Positions 18,020-25,620 of a stretch of 64,000 bases of DNA are shown in pieces. Position 1 is the first letter of the stretch; every line of letters begins with the position of its first letter. Made by a program: the position numbers and the translations under genes. The DNA comes from Catalinimonas alkaloidigena (GTDB lineage Bacteria; Bacteroidota; Bacteroidia; Cytophagales; Flexibacteraceae): positions 1 through 64,000 of the forward strand of contig NZ_FNFO01000002.1 of assembly GCF_900100765.1 (NCBI RefSeq), in the 5' to 3' direction. The notes under the pieces are model-generated. The model did no database searches. It was given only the letters and a program-made list of their open reading frames with translations, and was not told where the DNA came from.

Positions 18020-18487
18020 TCAGTACTCCTTTCGATCTTCCTTGGCGGTCCAGGCCCGGAAAACCTCCAGGGCTTTTTCCTGGTCCAGTTGCGTGAACGA
18101 AATGAGGCGCTCGCTGGGTGCCAGTTCGATTTCTTCATAGATCAAGGCATCGTCGAAGCCGTGCCGGGCAGCGTCCTGGCGGGTGCCGGCATAATAGACG
18201 CGGTCGAGGCGTGCCCAGTAGATGGCCCCCAGACACATGGGGCAAGGCTCGCAGGACGTGTAAAGTTCGCAGCCGTTCAACTGAAAGCTGCCGAGGTGGT
18301 GGCATGCTTCCCGGATGGCGACCATTTCGGCGTGGGCCGTGGGGTCGTTCTGCGAGGTAACCTGGTTGCAGCCTTTGCCAATAATTTTTCCTTCTTTGAC
18401 CACCACGGCCCCGAAAGGTCCGCCCTGGTCGTGTTGCATGCCTTCGGCGGCTAGCCGAATGGCCTCTTCCATAAACGTTGGATTCAT
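18020..18487 (-). CDS. guaD: Guanine deaminase (CDA-type, GuaD)
   Basis: 155 residues from the ATG at 18487; an upstream in-frame ATG at 18550 adds a non-conserved tail. The zinc site is His52-Ala-Glu54 (TAHAE) with Cys82 and Cys85 in CEPCPMC, and the general base is Glu54. The overall pattern, including GGPFGAVVVKEG, QNDPTAHAE, YTSCEPCPMCLGAIYWAR and the RKEY C-terminus, closely follows Bacillus GuaD. It converts guanine to xanthine in purine salvage. The 3' end is 7 nt from the convergent NGPSL gene, with no terminator seen between them. Confidence 0.88.
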   Translation of the reverse strand: MNPTFMEEAIRLAAEGMQHDQGGPFGAVVVKEGKIIGKGCNQVTSQNDPTAHAEMVAIREACHHLGSFQLNGCELYTSCEPCPMCLGAIYWARLDRVYYAGTRQDAARHGFDDALIYEEIELAPSERLISFTQLDQEKALEVFRAWTAKEDRKEY

Positions 18488-18628
18488 ACGCAGGTGAATT
18501 GGTAGCACAAAGGTAGGCGACCTGGGCCGAACGGAAATCGCTTGGCACAACGTCTAGATGCCATTTTTGTATCTTCCTGGGCACCTCGTGCGGCACTCTG
18601 CCGTTGGAGTAAGAAAGCGTAATGTACC

Positions 18629-19669
18629 ATGCCTGTCATTTCCAAGAAAAAACCGAGTTACAAAATTCAGCCGCCGTTGCACCATTACCTGCACCGCTAC
18701 GGGCGGGCGGTAAACTTGCCGGTGACGTACGACGACCTGCGGCACTATGCGCACGCTTTTCCGCTGATGGACCGGAAGGGGCAGGATACACTGTGGGAAA
18801 CGGTGACCTACGATCCGCAAGTGATGCGGGAAACGTACGATAACCTGAAGATGACCTATTCGCTGTTGAAGACGGATGGGGATACGGAGATGCTGGAACA
18901 CCTCTACATCGAGCGTGTGGATTACTGCACGTTCGGGAACTCCAATCCGTTTCGGGTGCGCATCGTGAACCAGTTCAACGACAACTACGATCACTTTTAT
19001 GTGAAGCGGGCCGATGCTTCGCGGATCTACGGCCTGGAACTGGAGCACATTCTGTCGCCGAACCGGATCAATTACCTGGTGAAGGGCGATACGCTGATCG
19101 AAGAACACATTGCGGGTGTGCCCGGCGACGACTTTATCAAAGATTATCTGAAACGACCTGCGCTGAACCAGGTACGCTTGGCCAAAGAGTTTGTGAAGTT
19201 CAACGAGCGCTGTTTTGTACGCCTTCTGGGCGATATGCGTTCGTACAACTACGTCGTTGACATCACGCCCGATTTCGAGGAGGAACAGTACCGGGTGCGG
19301 CCCATCGATTTCGACCAGCAGTCGTACGACGGGCGGCGCAGCATGTACCTGCCGCAGTATTTCAAAGACAATAATCCGATTGTGGAACTGTGCCTGGCCC
19401 GGCTGAACATGAAGACCATCCGGCAATACCAGTACGAAGAACGGACGCTGATCTTCCGGCGCTTAAAAGCGGCTCGCTACCGTCTGAAGGAATTGATCGA
19501 CGCAATGCGGAAAGACCGCATTTCGACACCGGAACACCTGGCGCAACTGCGGCGCGAACTGAACCGTCATTACGGGACCGATCAGTTCGACAAATGCCGG
19601 AACATGGGCGACCTGGTGCGGCTGCATCTCAAAGTCAGCCTGAAAAAAATCCATCCCAATCAATTCTGA
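18629..19669 (+). CDS. Conserved protein of unknown function with kinase-like motifs
   Basis: 346 residues, basic, with no signal peptide or transmembrane helix. I do not recognise the family with certainty. LLGDMRSYNYVV (Asp202, Asn207) and RPIDFDQQSYDG (Asp227, Asp229) are spaced like the catalytic loop (HxDxxxxN) and DFG-like metal site of protein-kinase-fold phosphotransferases. KRADASRIYG and VKGDTLIEEHIAG would fit the N-lobe and hinge. The C-terminal third is helical and basic. It is flanked by guaD (divergent) and a convergent hydrolase, so context gives no function. Kinase-fold membership is inference. Confidence 0.6.
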   Translation: MPVISKKKPSYKIQPPLHHYLHRYGRAVNLPVTYDDLRHYAHAFPLMDRKGQDTLWETVTYDPQVMRETYDNLKMTYSLLKTDGDTEMLEHLYIERVDYCTFGNSNPFRVRIVNQFNDNYDHFYVKRADASRIYGLELEHILSPNRINYLVKGDTLIEEHIAGVPGDDFIKDYLKRPALNQVRLAKEFVKFNERCFVRLLGDMRSYNYVVDITPDFEEEQYRVRPIDFDQQSYDGRRSMYLPQYFKDNNPIVELCLARLNMKTIRQYQYEERTLIFRRLKAARYRLKELIDAMRKDRISTPEHLAQLRRELNRHYGTDQFDKCRNMGDLVRLHLKVSLKKIHPNQF

Positions 19670-20457
19670 GGCCAGTGGCCCGCTACCACCGCCAACAAGC
19701 GTTCGTGAGGCACGTCCAGTAGGGTGACTTTGCCCCGAGTCATTGGACCGACCCAGGCGATGAGTTTCCGTTCGGCCGCGATCGGATCGTTTTTCCCCAA
19801 AAAAAGTTGTACAGACACTGCGTGTCGTTCGAAAAGCTGCGAGAGAGAAACTGGCGAGAAGCGTAATGCTGAGAAGACGGGCCACGCGCAGGCCATTCGT
19901 GCTCGATGCGCCGGTTGGCGCAAGGAGCGGAGGGCCAGGCGCGCCGCTGCCGGGGCAAGTACGCCGGTTTGCTCCAGGCGCGTAATCCAGCTGAGCCACA
20001 CGTCACTATGCGACAGACTCCAGCGAAACAGGCGGGGCCAGGCCATTGCCAGGCGGTACCAGGGGCTGAGAAAGGGGCTGTCGGGCGCGACAAGCGTCAG
20101 GGAGGTGAGTTGCTGCGGAAACGCGGTTGCGGTAGCCAGGGCCAGGCGACTGCCCAGGCTGAAGCCCGCTGCCGAAAACATATCGATCTTCTCCTGCTGA
20201 CAAAAGCGCTGCATCAGGGTTGTCCAGGTAGCGAAATTCAGGGGCATGGTGCCGTGCGGCCATGCACTGTCACCGTGGCAAAATAGATCGAAAGCATAGA
20301 CCCGGAACGTATGTTCCCAGGCCGGCTGCAAGGCAGCGAAGTGCGCGCCCGTTTGTCCGAAACCGTGAAACGCCAGCATCGGGTGCGTTCCCGTTCCCCA
20401 GACCCGGTAGGCCAGGCAAATGTGGTCGTGTTCGAGAGTACGCAGGGTAGGGGTCAC
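19660..20457 (-). CDS. Alpha/beta hydrolase
   Basis: About 265 residues. The core is LAFHGFGQTGAHF (oxyanion strand), the nucleophile elbow GFSLG, the acid in LFLGKNDPIA, and the catalytic His in LLAVVAGHW. The start is uncertain. GTG at 20457 is given because it precedes the conserved region (TLEHDHICLAYRVWG); the nearest in-frame ATG, at 20580, would overlap the divergent membrane-protein gene. The reading frame stays open far upstream, but only because it is antisense to that gene. The substrate is unknown. The 3' end overlaps the preceding gene by 10 bp. Confidence 0.75.
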   Translation of the reverse strand: MTPTLRTLEHDHICLAYRVWGTGTHPMLAFHGFGQTGAHFAALQPAWEHTFRVYAFDLFCHGDSAWPHGTMPLNFATWTTLMQRFCQQEKIDMFSAAGFSLGSRLALATATAFPQQLTSLTLVAPDSPFLSPWYRLAMAWPRLFRWSLSHSDVWLSWITRLEQTGVLAPAAARLALRSLRQPAHRARMACAWPVFSALRFSPVSLSQLFERHAVSVQLFLGKNDPIAAERKLIAWVGPMTRGKVTLLDVPHERLLAVVAGHWPQN

Positions 20458-20559
20458 GGCGGTATGCAGAGAGTAGTGCAGACGCCGCTCCTTCGGCGGT
20501 GGGTTCTGCGCGTGTGTTGTAGCTTTCCGCCTCGAAGATAAGACATTGGCAATCGTACT

Positions 20560-22476
20560 GTGATCGACTGGCTGACGCATGTGGGTAGTTTTCTCCTCAC
20601 GTTTGGGGTAAGCGGTATGGCGGGCGTGGCCGTGATGCACCGCTTGTTGCCGACCCAGGTGCGGCTGTTCAGTCGTCTGTTTACCGGACAGATGGTTGGC
20701 CTGATGCTGCTGACTCTGCCGTACGCCCTCGTCCAGACACGTGGCATTACCGTGATGCTCTTGCTGATGCCGTTGTTGGTGCTTGCCCTCCGCCAGGGAC
20801 GATGGCGCAGGGGGAGAGAGGTGACTGCACTGCCGTGGGGCAAGGTGATGCTGTACCTGCTGGGGACCGCGAGCGTCTTTTTCCTGTGGCAGAGCTTGTT
20901 TCTGTTCGACTTTGCACGGGGGATCTACCGGTTGCTGGATGCCGACAACACCGTGTACGACAACCTGGTGTACGGACTCAATGCCACCGGGCAGGAGAAT
21001 TATCACGGACTGGCCAACCGACTGGAGCCCGCGCTTCAGGGGACCAGCTTTTACCATTGGTTTGAAGTCTGGATGGCCGCAGGCATAGTCAGGCTGTGGG
21101 ACGTGCCTGCGTCGCTGGCAACCAATCTGTTCGTGTTGAGTGGTATACAAGCCGTAGCCTTTACGGGCCTGCTGGCGATGGGGCAGGTACTGACGCCCCT
21201 GAAAGGCCCGGCGTTGGGCCTGATTGCTTTCGGCTTGCTCTGGCTCAGCGGCGCTTTCTTTTCCTTTTATGCCTACCATCCCTTTCTGGATACGATGCGT
21301 CACGTCACGGACCTGAACCCCATGTGGTCCATTGGCTTGAAAGTCGGCCCCCATTACCTGTTCGCGCTGTTGGCGTGGCTGGCGTGGCACCACCGGCAAC
21401 CGCGCCTGACGGTCCTCGCGTTGCTGGGGGGGGCGATTGTTTCTGCACTCATGCTGCCGGCGCTTCTGGGTGGGCTGGTGCTTGTGTGGTGGCAGGCGGG
21501 GCGTCCGCGCTGGCTGTTGGCCGATCTGCTCCTGACGATAGGGGGGCTGGCAATCTTCTATGGTCTGACTGCCACTTCCGTTCCTGCCGTTGCTGCGGTG
21601 CACGAACTGGGCGGACCGGCGGGGCTTTCGTTTGCTGCACTGGCAGTTCGCCGTCTGAAAGATGCGGTGCTGTTCCTGGGATGGCTCCCGTTCCGCATGG
21701 TGCTGGGCTATGCCTTGTGGCTCGTGGTCCTGTGGAAGGGGATACTTCACAACACCCGCCGCGAAGCCGCCAGCGGGCAATGGTTACTTGCCGTCAGTCT
21801 GGCCGGCGGCATCGCGGCATTCCTCTGGGCCGACAACCCGAGTGCAGGCCAGCTTCTGTTGCATCCCGTCTGTGTCTTTTTGAATCTGAACTTAAGTGGT
21901 GTCGTGTGGCAGCAACTGGCATCTGCTCCGCGTCCGGCGATCGCCCGGCTGCAGCGAGTGGGCATCAGCGTGTTGCTGCTCTACGGGGGGTGCCGCGCGG
22001 CCGAACGGCAGCAGGAGATTTTTCAGGCGGGCGATACGTACGGAGCCGCTTATCGCCAGTGGGTAGAACAACTACCGGCCGAAGAAGCCGCTCATCCCGT
22101 AGGGGTGTACCTGCCAGGACGTCAGGAGCTTGACGATCGGATGTTTCAGAACGCGGGTTTGGTAGCTACTAGTCGGGTGATTACTTACGCGCCCGTGATC
22201 GAAGGGCTGATTCCGGTGATGCCCCGGCCGGGTGCAGGGTCCGAGCGCTACGCATCGATGTTTGCGCGCACACACCAGAGTAATCTTTTCGCGCGATTTT
22301 GCGCCGGGCGCGCTACGTCCGATTGTCTGATCGAGTTTCTGCGCCATTACCGGATCAATGTTGTCATCATAGGGGAGGGCGGGGAAGGAGGGCAGGTGCT
22401 GACGCCTTACATCCAGGACGAAAAGCGGGATGCCCGGTCGGGCGAGCGCTTCATACGCCTGAACCCGTGGCCCTGA
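20560..22476 (+). CDS. Large multispanning membrane protein of unknown function
   Basis: 638 residues with a GTG start at 20560; an ATG at 20617 (MAGVAVMHR) is an alternative. It has roughly 12 hydrophobic spans through residue 460, then a soluble C-terminal region of about 170 residues. An aspartate-rich first loop (LLDADNTVYDNLVYG) followed by ENYHGLANRLEP resembles the periplasmic loops of GT-C glycosyltransferases, but no diagnostic motif is clear. Some GT39-like or unknown polysaccharide protein is possible. Its 3' end overlaps lolD (convergent) by 26 bp. Confidence 0.6.
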   Translation: MIDWLTHVGSFLLTFGVSGMAGVAVMHRLLPTQVRLFSRLFTGQMVGLMLLTLPYALVQTRGITVMLLLMPLLVLALRQGRWRRGREVTALPWGKVMLYLLGTASVFFLWQSLFLFDFARGIYRLLDADNTVYDNLVYGLNATGQENYHGLANRLEPALQGTSFYHWFEVWMAAGIVRLWDVPASLATNLFVLSGIQAVAFTGLLAMGQVLTPLKGPALGLIAFGLLWLSGAFFSFYAYHPFLDTMRHVTDLNPMWSIGLKVGPHYLFALLAWLAWHHRQPRLTVLALLGGAIVSALMLPALLGGLVLVWWQAGRPRWLLADLLLTIGGLAIFYGLTATSVPAVAAVHELGGPAGLSFAALAVRRLKDAVLFLGWLPFRMVLGYALWLVVLWKGILHNTRREAASGQWLLAVSLAGGIAAFLWADNPSAGQLLLHPVCVFLNLNLSGVVWQQLASAPRPAIARLQRVGISVLLLYGGCRAAERQQEIFQAGDTYGAAYRQWVEQLPAEEAAHPVGVYLPGRQELDDRMFQNAGLVATSRVITYAPVIEGLIPVMPRPGAGSERYASMFARTHQSNLFARFCAGRATSDCLIEFLRHYRINVVIIGEGGEGGQVLTPYIQDEKRDARSGERFIRLNPWP

Positions 22477-23143
22477 CGTTATGCGTGGTGGAGGCCATCA
22501 GGCCGTCCTGCATTTCGAGCGTGCGGTCGCTCATTTCGGCCAACTCTTTGTTGTGCGTCACAATCACAAACGTCTGGCCCAACTCGTCGCGTAACCGAAA
22601 AAAGAGGCGGTGCAGCTCCTCGGCGTTACGCGAGTCGAGGTTGCCGCTGGGTTCATCGGCGAAGATGATGGACGGTGCGTTGATCAGGGCACGGGCCACG
22701 GCAGTGCGTTGCTGCTCGCCGCCCGACATCTCCGAAGGTTTGTGGTTGACGCGGTGCGACAGGTTCAGGATCGAAAGCAACTCTTGTGCGCGTTTGGTCA
22801 CCTGTGCCGGATTGCGCTTGCCCAGATAGCCGGGAATGCAGACGTTTTCCAACGCGGTAAATTCGGGCAACAGGTTATGAAACTGGAAAATAAAGCCGAT
22901 GTGCTCGTTCCGGAACCGGGCCAGCGCGCGTTCGCGCAATTGCGTGACATTCTGATTCTTCAGCATCACCTCCCCACTGTCCGGCGTATCGAGCGTTCCC
23001 AGGATGTGCAGAAGCGTGCTTTTCCCCGCTCCCGAAGCCCCCACGATGGCGACGATTTCTTTTTCCTGAATGTGGAGGTCAATTCCTTTCAATACTTGTA
23101 ATTGACCGTACTTTTTGGTGAGTTGCCGAGCCTGAAGCATCAT
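22451..23143 (-). CDS. lolD: ABC transporter ATP-binding protein, LolD-like
   Basis: 230 residues. Walker A is GASGAGKST (residues 35-43), the signature is SGGEQQR, Walker B is IIFADEPSGNLD, and the switch His is in IVTHNKELA. The LolD/MacB-type subfamily is indicated by FQFHNLLPEFTALENV. LolD powers extraction of lipoproteins from the inner membrane with LolC/E, which are not nearby. The start may be the second Met (23140). The neighbour on the same strand is a small outer-membrane-type protein ending 51 nt upstream. Confidence 0.85.
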   Translation of the reverse strand: MMLQARQLTKKYGQLQVLKGIDLHIQEKEIVAIVGASGAGKSTLLHILGTLDTPDSGEVMLKNQNVTQLRERALARFRNEHIGFIFQFHNLLPEFTALENVCIPGYLGKRNPAQVTKRAQELLSILNLSHRVNHKPSEMSGGEQQRTAVARALINAPSIIFADEPSGNLDSRNAEELHRLFFRLRDELGQTFVIVTHNKELAEMSDRTLEMQDGLMASTTHNVRATGSGV

Positions 23144-23194
23144 ACTACAAAGATAGGAATCTGGGAGTTGCCGTTGCGTATTCGCCCGAGGTTC

Positions 23195-23893
23195 TTACTC
23201 GCGCCGCAGGCGGTAGAGGGCAAACACCTGCAAGGCGGGTGCCAGTTTCGGGCCGCTATCGACTTTGCCGAACGAGGGCAGGTTGTACTTCAGGCTTCCG
23301 AAACCGGGAATGTTGTGGACGGCCAGCGGATCGTTCGGTTGGGAAAAGCGGGGCAGGTACCGCAGGGAAGGGACAATGCTGACCAGGAAATGCGTCGTCA
23401 CGGCAAACTCGGTGCCGGCCAGCAACTCCACCCACATGGCCCGATGCGTGCGAAACGCCAGGTCGAAGTCGACCGAACGTCCCCGGTCCTGAAACGACGC
23501 AAACGCCAGCCGGGTGCCCAGAAAGGAGTGGGCCGTCCAGCCCAGCACTACGGCGCTCTCGTGCCAGTCGAGGCCTGCTTTCACCACGCCGCCCCGTGCT
23601 TCGTAATCGAGAAACGGATTGTCGGTCTTCCCCCAGAGCGGTTCGGAACCGATGCGCAGCGAATCTTTTCGAAGTGCATAATACCCGCCTTCCAGGGCCA
23701 GGTGCCACCGTGGAGACAAGGCCCGTTGCACGCCCATGTGCCAGCGTTGATCGGTGGTGCTCAGCGAATAGGGCAGCTTGCCTACGTCGAGCATAAAACG
23801 GTATTCAGGGACTTGCGCCGCTACGGGGTGGTAAAACAACCCCATCGAGAGCAACAGCAAGGCGAAGTAAGATCGGAGGCGTTTTGGAGGCAT
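23195..23893 (-). CDS. Secreted outer-membrane beta-barrel-type protein (DUF6048-like)
   Basis: 232 residues with a signal peptide (residues 1-26, cleavage after FYHPVAA). The rest shows alternating hydrophobic/aromatic strands (WHLALEGGYYALR, AVVLGWTAHSFLGTRLAF) typical of a small outer-membrane barrel and ends FALYRLRRE. It resembles the Bacteroidota DUF6048 group, whose role is unknown. It may be co-transcribed with lolD downstream (51 nt). The function cannot be stated from the sequence. Confidence 0.65.
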   Translation of the reverse strand: MPPKRLRSYFALLLLSMGLFYHPVAAQVPEYRFMLDVGKLPYSLSTTDQRWHMGVQRALSPRWHLALEGGYYALRKDSLRIGSEPLWGKTDNPFLDYEARGGVVKAGLDWHESAVVLGWTAHSFLGTRLAFASFQDRGRSVDFDLAFRTHRAMWVELLAGTEFAVTTHFLVSIVPSLRYLPRFSQPNDPLAVHNIPGFGSLKYNLPSFGKVDSGPKLAPALQVFALYRLRRE

Positions 23894-24156
23894 AATCGCC
23901 GAAAAGCTAGCGTTTATGAAAAGAACTGGAGCCGCAAAGGCGAATTTTATAACACCAAATATACTTTTATTGCAGGTTATGTCCTAAAAAATCTTTAAAA
24001 ATGTTTAGGAACTTACAGCGAAAGGTTCGGGGGAAAGGAAGTATACTTTGTGCTCGGGACCTTCTTTGTGAGAAAAACGGACGGTACGCCGGGAGGCTGG
24101 CACGATTGTGCGAAATGGCTTACCTTCGTGCAGTCCATTAAAATCAAGCTCCATAC

Positions 24157-25347
24157 ATGAATATTCACGAGTATCAGGCGAAAGACATCCTGAAAAAATA
24201 CGGTGTACGCATCCAGGAGGGTATTGTCGCCGACACCCCGGAAAAGGCTGTGGAAGCGGCCCATCAACTGCAAGAGCAAACCGGAACCGAATGGTTTGTG
24301 GTGAAAGCGCAGATCCACGCCGGTGGGCGCGGGAAAGGTGGCGGGGTGAAGCTGGCCAAGAGTTTTGACGAAGTGAAGGAAAAAGCCGGTGCCATTCTGG
24401 GCATGCAACTGGTGACCCCACAAACCGGTCCTGAAGGAAAACTGGTGCGTAAAGTCCTGATTTCGCAGGATGTCTACTATCCTGGTGCATCGGAACCGAA
24501 AGAATACTACCTCAGCATTACGCTGGATCGGAACACCAGCCAGGACGTGATCATTGCCAGCACCGAAGGGGGGATGGACATTGAAGAAGTCGCGGCCAAA
24601 ACGCCCGATAAAATTGTGAAGGAGTGGATTGATCCGGCCGTCGGATTGCAGGGATTCCAGGCGCGCAAAGTTGCGTTTGCCTTCGGCCTGTCGGGCAATG
24701 CCTTCAAAGAGATGGTCAAATTCGTTACGGCACTTTACACGGCCTATCGCGAAACGGACGCATCGCTGTTCGAAATCAACCCGGTGCTGAAAACCTCGGA
24801 CGATAAAATTCTGGCGGTCGATGCCAAAATGAACCTGGACGATAACGCCCTGTACCGCCACAAAGATTTTGCGGAATTGCGCGACATTACCGAAGAAGAT
24901 CCGCTGGAAGTGGAAGCGGGCGAGTCAGGCCTGAACTACGTGAAGCTGGACGGTAACGTGGGATGTATGGTGAACGGTGCCGGTCTGGCCATGGCCACGA
25001 TGGACGTAATCAAACTGTCGGGCGGAGAGCCTGCCAACTTCCTCGACGTTGGGGGTGGAGCTAACGCGAAAACGGTGGAAGCCGGCTTCCGCATCATTCT
25101 GAAAGACCCGAATGTAAAAGCCATTCTGATCAACATTTTCGGTGGCATTGTGCGCTGCGACCGCGTGGCCAACGGTGTGGTGGAAGCTTACAAGCAGATC
25201 GGCGACATTCCCGTACCGATCATTGTACGCCTGCAGGGCACTAACGCCGAAGAGGGCGCGAAGATTATTGAAGAGTCGGGTCTGAAGGTGAAATCGGCGA
25301 TTTTGCTGAAGGATGCGGCCCAGAAAGTAAAAGAAGTACTGGCGTAA
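24157..25347 (+). CDS. sucC: Succinyl-CoA ligase [ADP-forming] subunit beta
   Basis: 396 residues, full length. The start [17 protein letters not shown] is the classic SucC N-terminus. The ATP-grasp domain covers residues 1-240 ([20 protein letters not shown] binds ATP), and the C-terminal CoA-ligase domain contains [21 protein letters not shown] and [10 protein letters not shown]. It makes ATP or GTP from succinyl-CoA in the TCA cycle with SucD, which is not adjacent. Followed after about 140 nt by a terminator hairpin. A 263-nt upstream gap contains TATACTTTG at 24042-24050, a loose -7 match. Confidence 0.96.
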   Translation: MNIHEYQAKDILKKYGVRIQEGIVADTPEKAVEAAHQLQEQTGTEWFVVKAQIHAGGRGKGGGVKLAKSFDEVKEKAGAILGMQLVTPQTGPEGKLVRKVLISQDVYYPGASEPKEYYLSITLDRNTSQDVIIASTEGGMDIEEVAAKTPDKIVKEWIDPAVGLQGFQARKVAFAFGLSGNAFKEMVKFVTALYTAYRETDASLFEINPVLKTSDDKILAVDAKMNLDDNALYRHKDFAELRDITEEDPLEVEAGESGLNYVKLDGNVGCMVNGAGLAMATMDVIKLSGGEPANFLDVGGGANAKTVEAGFRIILKDPNVKAILINIFGGIVRCDRVANGVVEAYKQIGDIPVPIIVRLQGTNAEEGAKIIEESGLKVKSAILLKDAAQKVKEVLA

Positions 25348-25488
25348 CTAAATTTTTGAGCCTGAGGGTGAGCTTGTTAGAAGAAAAGTAAATTTTTTTT
25401 CGATTTAAGAGGTTACCTCGCTCCTTTCGTACGGTATAAACAGGCACAGTTTATTCATATTCCTGTTTGACATATTCCTGATGTATAG

Positions 25489-25525
25489 AAGGCGCTCGAC
25501 ACTTGTCGGGCGCTTTCTTTTTTTG
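25489..25525 (+). terminator. Intrinsic terminator after sucC
   Basis: GGCGCTCGAC pairs with GTCGGGCGC across a short ACTT loop, followed by TTTCTTTTTTT. It lies 140 nt after the sucC stop and about 95 nt before the convergent priA stop. Confidence 0.75.
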
Positions 25526-25620
25526 CCCCACGTGAGCGTGTTCCCAAGCAGGAAGCTTTTCCCCTTGGTCGAAAGCAATAAGAGGAGGGAAACGGGCTTG
25601 CAACTTTAGGTCTGCGACGG

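Noticed and set aside
20458-21780. Continuous open minus-strand frame extending upstream of the hydrolase
   Set aside because: It is antisense to the multispanning membrane protein at 20560-22476, is rich in Gln, Pro and Arg, and shows no domain. Only the hydrolase part (to about 20457) is real.
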